From Bacteroidales bacterium UBA6207 (GTDB taxonomy: Bacteria > Bacteroidota > Bacteroidia > Bacteroidales > F082), in contig DISP01000055.1 of NCBI GenBank assembly GCA_002421995.1, positions 1 through 9,896 on the forward strand: a DNA stretch of 9,896 bases, read 5' to 3'. The translations under genes were made by a program, and so were the position numbers. This document shows, in pieces, positions 1 through 7,594 of the stretch. The notes beneath the pieces were generated by a model that worked only from the letters and a program-made list of their open reading frames with translations, did no database searches and had not been told where the DNA came from. Numbering within the stretch: position 1 is the first letter of the stretch; each line of letters starts with the position of its first letter.

Positions 1-791
1 TTATCAACGCGCTGTTTTTCCTCGCGACGATTGCTTTTGAATCGGCATTCCGAATTGACCTTACCAAAATCCTCGGTCTCCACTATTTTGCTGCAAGCGA
101 CTTTAAACCTTATCAGTTTGTTAGCTACATGTTTATGCATGGAGGCTTCACGCATATTTTGTTCAACATGTTTGCATTGTGGATGTTTGGCAACAATATT
201 GAGAATGTGTGGGGTGGCAAAAGATTTCTCACCTATTATATGGTAACGGGCATCGGTGCAGGCATCATCTACATGGTTTGGATTCATTTTCAAATGGCGC
301 CAGATCTTAAGTTGATGGAACAGTTTATTTCTTCCTCCAATGTTGTTGATTTGCGTGAGTTGCTCTCCTCACATGTTTTTCGTATTGATTCTAACGCGGG
401 AAGTGTTTGGGAACAGTACCAGATTTTTGAGCGAAACCTGCAAACAATTTCCAACAACCCCGACAATACGCAGGCTCTCCGTCAAGCGGTTGAATTTATT
501 CAATCCTACCGCGAATACTTTATGAATCAATCGGTGGTGGTCGGTGCATCAGGAGCAGTTTTTGGTATTTTGCTGGCTTTCGGCATGATGTTTCCGAACG
601 CCATTATTTACATCTATTTTGCTTTCCCATTGAAAGCCAAGTATTTTGTGATTATTTACGGTCTTTTCGAACTCTTCGAAGGTGTAATGAACCGACCCGG
701 CAACAATATTGCACACTTTGCGCACCTTGGTGGCATGTTTTTTGGTTATTTCCTGATTCTTTACTGGCGTAAAAAAGGCGAACTATATTAA
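1..791 (+). CDS. Rhomboid family intramembrane serine protease (5' partial)
   Basis: Rhomboids cut transmembrane substrates within the inner membrane using a Ser-His dyad. The frame is open from the left edge (first whole codon at 3), and the first visible residues (INALFFLATIAF) already look like part of the first membrane helix, so probably only a short N-terminus is missing. In the 262 visible residues I see the second-helix motif HGGFTHILFN (His51 and Asn55, the oxyanion-site pair), then the GASG motif with catalytic Ser183 (codon 549-551). The AHLGG motif carries the catalytic His (codon 723-725). An ATG at 129 lies inside the conserved domain and is not the start. About 80 polar residues sit between the third hydrophobic segment and GASG, longer than in compact rhomboids such as GlpG. 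The gene ends 6 nt before a second rhomboid. All catalytic residues are present, so an active protease is expected; the substrate is unknown. Confidence 0.93.
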   Translation, partial: INALFFLATIAFESAFRIDLTKILGLHYFAASDFKPYQFVSYMFMHGGFTHILFNMFALWMFGNNIENVWGGKRFLTYYMVTGIGAGIIYMVWIHFQMAPDLKLMEQFISSSNVVDLRELLSSHVFRIDSNAGSVWEQYQIFERNLQTISNNPDNTQALRQAVEFIQSYREYFMNQSVVVGASGAVFGILLAFGMMFPNAIIYIYFAFPLKAKYFVIIYGLFELFEGVMNRPGNNIAHFAHLGGMFFGYFLILYWRKKGELY

Positions 792-797
792 AAGACC

Positions 798-1691
798 ATG
801 TACGCGAACCATTCAACCGGATTTCTTGATCAGGCAAAGCTGTTTTTCGGGAAAAAATCAGCATTGCCAAGGCTAATCCTCATCAATGTTGTCATCTTTG
901 TGGTTGGCTACCTGGTTCATCTTGTTTTATGGCTCTACAAAGCCGATGGCGGAACCGGAATACCCATGCTAACCGATTGGCTGGCAGTTCCATCATCACT
1001 TGATAGGTTATGGCTGAAGCCATGGACGCTGTTCACCTATATGTTTTTCCACGAGGATTTTTTCCACCTGTTATTCAACATGATCACACTCTATTTCGGT
1101 GGCACTATCTTTTTAAGGTACCTCAACGAGCGTCAGCTCATTTGGACTTATCTAACCGGAGGTCTGGCAGGTGCAGTATTTTATATTGTTGCATACAATT
1201 TTTTTCCTGTTTTTCTTGAGGCCAATCCTTTTGCCATTGCACTCGGAGCTTCGGCTTCTGTTCTCTCGGTGATGATTGCTGTGGCCACCTATGTGCCACG
1301 TTATAAGGTTAATCTGCTATTTCTGGGGCCTGTCCGCCTACAATATCTGGCGGTCTTTTTTATCTTGCTGGATATATTCAGCATAAAAAGCGACAACCCG
1401 GGCGGACACATCGCCCATCTTGGCGGCGCTGCCTGGGGAATCCTTTATGCTTTTGTTTTAAGAAACGGCAAAGATTTGTACCCCTCGTTCAGCAGAAAAA
1501 GACTGAGGGTGAAACATTCAAAAAGCACGGGTGAAAGAAAAGGCAGGCCGCTGACGGATGATGAATACAACAAGAAAAAACGGGAAGAACAGCAGCAGAT
1601 TGATCAAATACTCGACAAAATTTCACGATCGGGTTACGATAGTCTGACCGAAAAAGAGAAAGCCATCCTGTTTAGCAATTCGAGAAAATGA
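798..1691 (+). CDS. Rhomboid family intramembrane serine protease with cytoplasmic C-terminal tail (DUF6576-like)
   Basis: A second rhomboid of 297 residues, immediately downstream of the first. Hydrophobic segments begin at about residue 25. The helix-2 motif FFHLLFNM gives His90 and Asn94. The active-site loop reads GASA with Ser152 (codon 1251-1253), and AHLGG supplies His207. The usual glycine after the serine is alanine here, a small change that keeps the nucleophile. After the last helix (to about residue 222) comes a strongly basic stretch (SRKRLRVKH), then a charged, probably helical tail from about residue 252 to the end containing DDEYNKKKREEQQ and SLTEKEKAILF. This resembles the DUF6576 tail found on Bacteroidota rhomboids; the domain name is from memory. 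The tail should be cytoplasmic. The ATG at 798 is the first after the upstream stop and leaves a 6-nt gap. The stop overlaps the next start (ATGA), suggesting translational coupling. Confidence 0.93.
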   Translation: MYANHSTGFLDQAKLFFGKKSALPRLILINVVIFVVGYLVHLVLWLYKADGGTGIPMLTDWLAVPSSLDRLWLKPWTLFTYMFFHEDFFHLLFNMITLYFGGTIFLRYLNERQLIWTYLTGGLAGAVFYIVAYNFFPVFLEANPFAIALGASASVLSVMIAVATYVPRYKVNLLFLGPVRLQYLAVFFILLDIFSIKSDNPGGHIAHLGGAAWGILYAFVLRNGKDLYPSFSRKRLRVKHSKSTGERKGRPLTDDEYNKKKREEQQQIDQILDKISRSGYDSLTEKEKAILFSNSRK

Positions 1692-2812
1692 AACCAGGGA
1701 AAAGCGCGGCAAAGATATGGAATTACATCCGCAGAGGATTTCTGGTGCTGGTGAATCCAGCAGCTTTTGTCACGTCCTTGCTTTTTGCCACGGCTGCTGC
1801 GGCAGGTTTGTTTAACCCGTCCACAAATGAAATCCCCGCTATTGTGGGTCTTTTCTTTCCGGTTCTTTTTGTTGGGATGCTCTTTTTTTCTGCCATCCTG
1901 ATTATGCTTCGCAGCAAGCTGATCTATTTTATGCTGCTCGTATTGCTGTTTTCAATCCCTGTCAGCCTTCGATTTATTGGATTGAACACAGGTGGTTCAG
2001 GCGGGAATCTGAAAATTTTTACTTACAACGTCCATGGCTTCAGAGGTATTGATAAGAAAATAAATGGCGCGGCAACACATAAAGCCATCGCTGCATTCAT
2101 CCAAAAGCAGTCACCCGATATTGTTTGTATTCAGGAATTCAGGTCATGGTCAGGACAGATTGAAGCCGATGTCCGAGAATATGCTTCAAGTGTAGGACTG
2201 CCACATTCACACTTTGCCGGTTATTGGAAAAAAGGTGGTGTGCAGTCGGACGGATACCTCATTCTCAGCAGGTTTCCAATCGTCAACCGAGGTTCCATCC
2301 CTTCGTTAACAAAACGTCAAATTGGCGCATTTGCCGATATAAGCACCGGCGAAAACAAGACAATCCGTGTTGCAGCCATTCATTTAATTTCATTTTCTTT
2401 AGGCCAGCAAGAAATTGAAGCCTTTGGTGAAGCGGCCTCATTCGAAATGGAATTAATCAAAAAGCATGGCAAATCCTTGTTCGGAAAACTTCGCAATTCA
2501 TTCAATATCAGGTCTTCAGAAATAAGAGATTTGACTGACTTTCTTGATCAATGCGAAATTCCGCTCGTTGTTTGCGGTGATTTTAATGATACCCCGACTT
2601 CATTCACCTATAGCAGTATGACCAAGAAAGGTTATGTTGACTGTTTCAGGCAAGCCGGCTTTGGTCTTGGTGCAACCTACGCCGGAAACCTGCCCTGGCT
2701 GCGTATTGATTACTGTTTTGTTTCGCCTCTGATCAAAGCACGAAAGGCCGAAGTGCACCACCTGCCCTACTCTGACCACTTTCCGCTACAAATTACCATC
2801 GAAAATCCTTAA
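1688..2812 (+). CDS. Membrane-anchored endonuclease/exonuclease/phosphatase (EEP) family protein
   Basis: A 374-residue metal-dependent hydrolase of the superfamily that includes exonuclease III, DNase I and sphingomyelinases. Three hydrophobic segments (about residues 20-42, 50-73 and 77-97) precede the EEP domain (about 107-373). Family residues are all visible: Asn114 in TYNVHGF, Glu150 in IVCIQEF, His232 in AAIHLIS, Asp298 and Asn300 in CGDFNDTP, Asp341 in RIDYCFV, and the terminal Ser-Asp-His at 362-364 (YSDHFPL). The catalytic domain is therefore complete. The N-terminus is basic (KPGKSAAK, RR) and the loop between segments 2 and 3 is also basic (RSK). By the positive-inside rule this puts the catalytic domain in the periplasm. 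The substrate cannot be read from sequence: nucleic acid, phospholipid or another phosphodiester are all possible. The start overlaps the stop of the second rhomboid by 4 nt, and uvrB follows after 5 nt. Confidence 0.92.
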   Translation: MKPGKSAAKIWNYIRRGFLVLVNPAAFVTSLLFATAAAAGLFNPSTNEIPAIVGLFFPVLFVGMLFFSAILIMLRSKLIYFMLLVLLFSIPVSLRFIGLNTGGSGGNLKIFTYNVHGFRGIDKKINGAATHKAIAAFIQKQSPDIVCIQEFRSWSGQIEADVREYASSVGLPHSHFAGYWKKGGVQSDGYLILSRFPIVNRGSIPSLTKRQIGAFADISTGENKTIRVAAIHLISFSLGQQEIEAFGEAASFEMELIKKHGKSLFGKLRNSFNIRSSEIRDLTDFLDQCEIPLVVCGDFNDTPTSFTYSSMTKKGYVDCFRQAGFGLGATYAGNLPWLRIDYCFVSPLIKARKAEVHHLPYSDHFPLQITIENP

Positions 2813-2817
2813 TTATC

Positions 2818-4842
2818 ATGAAACTGAATCTCGTATCGGATTTTCAACCAACAGGCGACCAACCAGAAGCCATCAAACAACTGGTAGAGGGTCTTGATAG
2901 AGGCGACCATGCCCAAACCCTGCTAGGTGTTACCGGTTCAGGCAAAACCTTCACCATCGCAAACACCCTGGCAAGGGTCAACCGGCCGGCACTCGTGCTA
3001 AGCCACAACAAAACCCTCGCTGCCCAGCTTTACGGTGAGTTTAAACAGTTTTTTCCTGACAATGCAGTAGAATATTTTGTTTCATACTACGATTATTATC
3101 AGCCGGAGGCTTTTATACCTACAACAAACACCTATATCGAAAAGGACCTTTCAATCAACGATGAAATTGAAAAACTGCGTCTCAGCACCACTTCCTCCTT
3201 GCTGTCAGGACGTAGAGATATCATTGTAGTTTCCTCAGTATCTTGTCTTTACGGGATTGGAAATCCTGACGATTTCACCAACAATATGATTCACCTCAAA
3301 AAAGGGATGGTTATCTCGCGCAACTACCTGCTTCAGTTATTGGTTAACGCGCTTTACAGCCGGACTGTAACTGATCCCGGCCGTGGTCAGTTCAGGGTCA
3401 AAGGTGATATTCTCGATGTTTTTCCGGCATACCTCGACAGTGGTTTTCGTTTTTTCTTCTGGGGCGATGAAATCGAAAACATCGAACGCTTTGAGGCACA
3501 GAGTGGTAAACGCATCGAAAACTTAGATGAAGTTACCCTCTATCCTGCCAACATCTTTGTTACCTCGCCAGACACAATGAAATCGGCCCTCGTTAACATT
3601 CAACAGGATATGTTCAGACAGGTGGCTTATTTCAAAGAAATTGGTCGCCACGAAGAAGCCAAACGCCTCGAAGACCGCGTTACCTACGACATTGAGATGA
3701 TGCGTGAGCTGGGCTATTGCAGTGGAATCGAAAACTATTCGCTCTATTTTGATGGCCGCAAGCCGGGGTCGCGACCGTTTTGCCTGCTTGATTATTTTCC
3801 CGACGACTATATCACCATCATTGACGAAAGCCATGTTACTGTTCCTCAGATCAGGGCGATGTATGGTGGCGACCGCTCGCGCAAGCAAACCCTTGTGGAA
3901 TATGGTTTCAGGCTTCCGGCAGCTCTCGACAACAGACCACTGAAATTTGATGAGTTCGAAGCCCTGAGCAGCCAAATAATTTTTGTGAGTGCCACTCCTG
4001 CCGATTATGAGCTTCAAAAGTCGGAAGGAATTGTTGTTGAACAACTTATAAGACCGACAGGTTTGCTTGATCCCGTTATTGAAGTGCGCCCGTCAGGCAA
4101 TCAGATTGATGATTTACTCGACGAGATAAGTAAAACCATTGCCTCGGGAGCACGCGCACTTGTGACAACACTCACCAAACGCATGGCCGAAGAGCTCACC
4201 AAATACCTTCACAGGATTGACATCAAAAGCCGCTACATCCATTCGGATGTTGACACGCTTGAGCGCGTGGAGATCATGCGTGGCTTGCGTTTGGGCGAGT
4301 TCGACGTGCTTGTCGGGGTGAATCTCTTGCGCGAAGGTCTCGATCTGCCCGAAGTGAGTCTTGTGGCCATTCTTGATGCCGACAAGGAAGGATTTTTGCG
4401 TTCGGAAAAATCACTGACGCAGACTGCAGGCCGGGCAGCACGCAATTCGGAAAGCAAAGTAATCATGTATGCCGACACCATCACCGGCTCAATGCAGCGT
4501 ACGATTGATGAAACTTTACGCCGCAGGGAAATTCAGATTAATTACAATACGCTTCATGGCATCACTCCAACCACCATCCGAAAGTCAATGTCGTCAATCC
4601 TGGGTCAAAGCGCCGTCGTTGATGTGGCCGCCGAAGGACACAAAGCCTATCCCGAACCTTCACAACCCACCATCGCAGCCGATCCGGTGGTGGCCTATAT
4701 GTCAAAAGAAGCACTGGCTAAAGCCATTCAAAAAAACAAACGTGCCATGCAGGATGCTGTCAAAGAACTCGATTTCATTGAAGCGGCCCGCCTGCGCGAC
4801 GAAATAGCTGCATTTGAGAAACTGCTGACAGAGCGTGAGTGA
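2818..4842 (+). CDS. uvrB: UvrABC system protein B (excinuclease subunit, damage-verifying helicase)
   Basis: UvrB receives damaged DNA from UvrA, verifies the lesion using a beta-hairpin and weak helicase activity, and recruits UvrC for incision in nucleotide excision repair. The 674-residue product has the normal family length. Walker A is GVTGSGKT at residues 37-44. The damage-probing hairpin is the tyrosine-rich SYYDYYQPEAF at 89-99. Walker B is DESH at 336-339. Further helicase motifs are FVSATP (389-394), the VGVNLLREGLDLPE segment (from 499) and QTAGRAARN (535-543). The C-terminal UVR motif, which contacts UvrC, lies at about 641-671 (MQDAVKELDFIEAARLRDEI). Nothing is missing, so the gene should be functional. 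The start at 2818 is 5 nt past the EEP stop and begins the usual N-terminus with SDFQPTGDQPEAI, so transcription is probably from the upstream operon. I see no dedicated promoter. Its stop lies 4 nt from the stop of the opposing gene. Confidence 0.98.
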   Translation: MKLNLVSDFQPTGDQPEAIKQLVEGLDRGDHAQTLLGVTGSGKTFTIANTLARVNRPALVLSHNKTLAAQLYGEFKQFFPDNAVEYFVSYYDYYQPEAFIPTTNTYIEKDLSINDEIEKLRLSTTSSLLSGRRDIIVVSSVSCLYGIGNPDDFTNNMIHLKKGMVISRNYLLQLLVNALYSRTVTDPGRGQFRVKGDILDVFPAYLDSGFRFFFWGDEIENIERFEAQSGKRIENLDEVTLYPANIFVTSPDTMKSALVNIQQDMFRQVAYFKEIGRHEEAKRLEDRVTYDIEMMRELGYCSGIENYSLYFDGRKPGSRPFCLLDYFPDDYITIIDESHVTVPQIRAMYGGDRSRKQTLVEYGFRLPAALDNRPLKFDEFEALSSQIIFVSATPADYELQKSEGIVVEQLIRPTGLLDPVIEVRPSGNQIDDLLDEISKTIASGARALVTTLTKRMAEELTKYLHRIDIKSRYIHSDVDTLERVEIMRGLRLGEFDVLVGVNLLREGLDLPEVSLVAILDADKEGFLRSEKSLTQTAGRAARNSESKVIMYADTITGSMQRTIDETLRRREIQINYNTLHGITPTTIRKSMSSILGQSAVVDVAAEGHKAYPEPSQPTIAADPVVAYMSKEALAKAIQKNKRAMQDAVKELDFIEAARLRDEIAAFEKLLTERE

Positions 4843-4846
4843 AACC

Positions 4847-7471
4847 TTAAAGCCTGATCGTCCCCTCGCCTATCGGGATTGCAATCCGAATGCCGGTGTT
4901 TGTGTAATTTCCGCCTTCAAAGCCCGTGAAGACTTCTGCATTGAACAGCAAAAACACTTGCTGCAGGCCATAGCCAATCTCAATCCAGGGCTTCTGTCCT
5001 CCTGCTGCCAGATGATTCACAAAAAGTGATTCTCTCATCAGGCTTCCAGCCAAAAAAGGCAATCGTTTGACTAAAATCCTGCCATGCTCGTAGCGCAAAT
5101 GGGTTTCGATACAGGGTTTTGTCGTGCTGCGCCCGTAAATTTCCAAACCCCGAAAAGCATCCGGTCGCGGATAAGGTCCAACATGGGTTGAAATCACGTT
5201 AAAGTGCTTGTAATCTGCAAAATGAACCGGATCGTCTCCAAAAAAGAAGCCGGCATTGACAAGGTATTCAAAACGACCCCACAGGCGGGAGTCGAATGAT
5301 TGTTTTACGGAAAACTCGAGCCGATGCGTGTTTGCCGTCGCAGTCCTGGCATCGGCATGGGTCATCGTCCAGTCTAAACCAAAGGTAGGAAATGCTGAAT
5401 GCGCAGTCATTTTTCGACCCTTTACAATGCGGTAATACTGCATTGGTGTGAATTTCAGCTGGAGTCCAAATATAACTGCATTGGCATTGTCAGCTAAACT
5501 ACTGTCGTTAAGTATTTTATCCGGAATATTCGATGTAAAGCCGCGCGCATAGGGGTTGGTGAGAAAGAAATGGCTGGTGTTATACAGCTTGCTTCGTTGC
5601 GCCCATTCAACACCGGTTTTCAGCTCAAAACCGTTAACCGGGTCTATCTGAAACGCTGCTTTCAAAAAGTCCTTTTCATAAAGTTTCCTGAGGTTTGTTT
5701 TGAAGAACAAGCTGTTAATGGTGTTAATAAAAGGCGCTACCCCGCCGGAATGGTTAAAATCATCAGTAATCCGGCCACCGCTTAGCGTAAACTCACCACG
5801 ATGCATCGGAGCAAACAGCTTTTTGAAAGCAATCTCACCATTCAGCCGCTCTCGGGAAAATGCGTATCCTGCCTGCACATCAAGTTGAATGGCCCTGGCT
5901 TCGTCCTTTTCAAATAAAAAACCGATCCGCTGACGATAGATGAAACCATCAACAGTAGAAAATTCCAAAATTCCGGGATTAATCAGTCCGGGATAGTTTA
6001 CCTTGATATGTGAACCGATTGTTCTTTTTGCTCCTCCAAACAATATCCAGGAAGGCAGGCTTTGTTTTTTGTTTTTAAGTGTGTCTTTGTCTTTTGCCGT
6101 GCTGTCAACCACGGCAAAACCTTCTGATTCCTTCACAGTGAGCGGCACAGGACGCACCTGCGACCAGTACTGAGGTGTTCGCAGCGCAGCGCTGTCATCA
6201 ACTTGTGTGGTTCTGGATTTTATCTCGAGCGAAGGTTTTTTTTCTTTGTCAACTGCCTCCATGCGGATCAATTTGTTGAGTTCACGCATCTCCTTGTTAT
6301 TCAGGCTGTTTTGCGTCATAAGGGTTTCAACCCTCTGCTGCTCGACTTCCGAAAGCGTAGTCTTTTTTTGAATGGTTTGCTGCACCTTGCCATCCTGGTT
6401 GTTTGTGAGCGTTGGCGCTGCTTGCACATCCAATCCGGCATAGAACTCATGGTCGAGTTTTGGGTTGAGCGTCACCTTATAGTCGCTCATCGTAACAAGG
6501 TATTGGTATGTAAATTTTACGCCCATCATATCAACATCAACAAGGTAATCATGACTCAAAGGCATCCAAACCATGGGCATCACCGGCAGGTATTGCTGTC
6601 GGATTGTTGCATTGAAAAGTTTTTGTGTCACTTTCAGTTGCACTGAATACAGACTCCATGAGCCGTCGCGGATGAAAATCAGACCGCTGTACAAATCGTT
6701 TCCTTTGCGTTTGGGCGTAACACGTATTTTATAAATGGTATGATCTCCTTCAAGGTAAGTGCCTTCAAGTTTAAACTTATATACGGCGAATGCATCCTTG
6801 CTAAGAGGCGTAATATATCCCTCCACATCGTTGTAGAGGCTCAGGGCAAAAAACTGCATGGGCGAATTTTCTGAACCCGGCAAACTACTGCGCACCGAAA
6901 TCACCTTGGTTTGCAAGGGAGAGCCTTGCGTATAGCTGATCTCTGAGAGGGTTTCTGTAACATAACTTTTCCCTTCCTCGATGCCTTCCTTTTTGAATTG
7001 TTTCTCAATCAGGAACGGAATTTTATTAGCTATCCCACTTCCTTTCAAGTAGATACGTGCAGTGTAGGCTGAAACCTGATTGCAGTAATACTGGCTCATT
7101 CCAATGGCTTTGCGCATCACATAATAAGCCGGGTCTTCATCACCTGCGGTTACTATCACCTCAGGTAACATATATTCTTGTGGCATCAGTGTTACATCGA
7201 GGTGGATGTTTTCATTGTGAAGGTCAACAGTATGTGTTAAGGTCTTGTATCCAAGATACTGGAATGCGATGCTGTGCTGCCCTTCGGGCAATGGGAGCGC
7301 AAACTCACCATTGTTGTTGGCAGTCGTACCCCTGTGCAAGGTTTTCACAAATGCTGAAGCATAAGGCACAGGCTTTCCTGCCTGATCCACGATACGACCT
7401 GTAACAAGCTGTGCTGATATTGGTTGCGCGATGCAAACCAACAGTAAAAAGAGTGGCAGGAAATATCTCAT
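4847..7471 (-). CDS. Outer-membrane protein with carboxypeptidase-regulatory-like domain and DUF5686
   Basis: An 874-residue secreted protein. A signal peptide (residues 1-20, ending ISA before Q21) has a Cys at 13 but no proper lipobox, so signal peptidase I processing is likely. Residues 22-100 form a carboxypeptidase-regulatory-like beta-sandwich (VTGRIVDQAGKPVPYASAFV, then the NNNGEFALPLPEG and FQYLGYKT strands), as found at the N-terminus of many Bacteroidota outer-membrane proteins. The remainder matches my recollection of DUF5686: YYVMRKAI near 116-123, then a beta-rich part to about 350. A charged, helical, low-complexity stretch follows at about 365-425, then alternating strands to the C-terminus consistent with an outer-membrane barrel. 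No TonB-dependent plug domain is recognisable, so I do not call it a SusC-type receptor. The molecular function of the family is unknown to me. The gene converges on uvrB and is divergent from the cohesin-repeat gene, so it appears to be a single-gene transcript. Confidence 0.88.
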   Translation of the reverse strand: MRYFLPLFLLLVCIAQPISAQLVTGRIVDQAGKPVPYASAFVKTLHRGTTANNNGEFALPLPEGQHSIAFQYLGYKTLTHTVDLHNENIHLDVTLMPQEYMLPEVIVTAGDEDPAYYVMRKAIGMSQYYCNQVSAYTARIYLKGSGIANKIPFLIEKQFKKEGIEEGKSYVTETLSEISYTQGSPLQTKVISVRSSLPGSENSPMQFFALSLYNDVEGYITPLSKDAFAVYKFKLEGTYLEGDHTIYKIRVTPKRKGNDLYSGLIFIRDGSWSLYSVQLKVTQKLFNATIRQQYLPVMPMVWMPLSHDYLVDVDMMGVKFTYQYLVTMSDYKVTLNPKLDHEFYAGLDVQAAPTLTNNQDGKVQQTIQKKTTLSEVEQQRVETLMTQNSLNNKEMRELNKLIRMEAVDKEKKPSLEIKSRTTQVDDSAALRTPQYWSQVRPVPLTVKESEGFAVVDSTAKDKDTLKNKKQSLPSWILFGGAKRTIGSHIKVNYPGLINPGILEFSTVDGFIYRQRIGFLFEKDEARAIQLDVQAGYAFSRERLNGEIAFKKLFAPMHRGEFTLSGGRITDDFNHSGGVAPFINTINSLFFKTNLRKLYEKDFLKAAFQIDPVNGFELKTGVEWAQRSKLYNTSHFFLTNPYARGFTSNIPDKILNDSSLADNANAVIFGLQLKFTPMQYYRIVKGRKMTAHSAFPTFGLDWTMTHADARTATANTHRLEFSVKQSFDSRLWGRFEYLVNAGFFFGDDPVHFADYKHFNVISTHVGPYPRPDAFRGLEIYGRSTTKPCIETHLRYEHGRILVKRLPFLAGSLMRESLFVNHLAAGGQKPWIEIGYGLQQVFLLFNAEVFTGFEGGNYTNTGIRIAIPIGEGTIRL

Positions 7472-7488
7472 TTTGGATGTATTTTTTG

Positions 7489-7521
7489 CAAGTTTATAAA
7501 AAAGAGGTGTTCATAATCAAT
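7489..7521 (-). promoter_or_regulatory. Candidate Bacteroidota-type promoter for the DUF5686 gene
   Basis: On the minus strand, positions 7496-7489 read TAAACTTG, seven of eight positions matching the Bacteroidota -7 consensus TAnnTTTG. An ATTG at 7521-7518 lies 21 nt upstream and could serve as the -33 element (consensus TTTG). The -7 element ends 17 nt before the ATG at 7471, implying a very short leader. The call rests only on motif and position; the region is AT-rich, so chance matches are possible. Confidence 0.45.
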
Positions 7522-7567
7522 TTCACTGACTAATAAATGTTAAAAGCAATAAATTGATTTTTTAGCT

Positions 7568-7575
7568 TAAATTTG
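7568..7575 (+). promoter_or_regulatory. Candidate -7 promoter element for the cohesin-repeat gene
   Basis: TAAATTTG is a full match to the TAnnTTTG -7 consensus of the Bacteroidota primary sigma factor. It ends 19 nt before the ATG at 7595. No convincing -33 TTTG is seen at the expected 19-21 nt upstream (the sequence there is TAAAAGCAAT-like). The element is partly covered by the inverted repeat at 7571-7589, so a protein bound to the repeat would block it. Confidence 0.45.
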
Positions 7576-7589
7576 CACTTATTGCAAAT
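7571..7589. repeat. 7-bp inverted repeat with 5-nt spacer, possible operator
   Basis: ATTTGCA at 7571-7577 and TGCAAAT at 7583-7589 are perfect reverse complements around the spacer CTTAT. The repeat starts inside the candidate -7 element and ends 5 nt before the start codon of the cohesin-repeat gene. That position suits a repressor site covering the -7 and start region. If transcription began further upstream it could instead be a weak AU-rich hairpin near the start codon. No known regulator motif is recognised. Confidence 0.4.
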
Positions 7590-7594
7590 GTCCG

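Noticed and set aside
129..131. ATG as the start of the first rhomboid
   Set aside because: The frame is open upstream to the edge and encodes conserved rhomboid sequence (first helix and the LHYF...YQFVSYM segment), so the true start is outside the window.
3523..4044. 173-codon open frame on the minus strand
   Set aside because: It lies wholly within uvrB, which has clear motifs in the other frame. Its translation shows no recognisable domain, signal or start context.
4876..4887. 12-bp perfect palindrome GGATTGCAATCC near the uvrB/DUF5686 junction, considered as a terminator
   Set aside because: It has no loop and no following T-run, lies in codons for the IAI segment of the DUF5686 protein, and one or two such palindromes are expected by chance in 10 kb.
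6203..6646. 147-codon open frame on the plus strand
   Set aside because: Antisense to the DUF5686 gene, whose domains and signal peptide are convincing; no independent support.
4847..7471. TonB-dependent receptor or SusC-like transporter
   Set aside because: The N-terminal carboxypeptidase-like domain is shared with SusC proteins, but no plug domain or TonB box is seen and the rest fits DUF5686.
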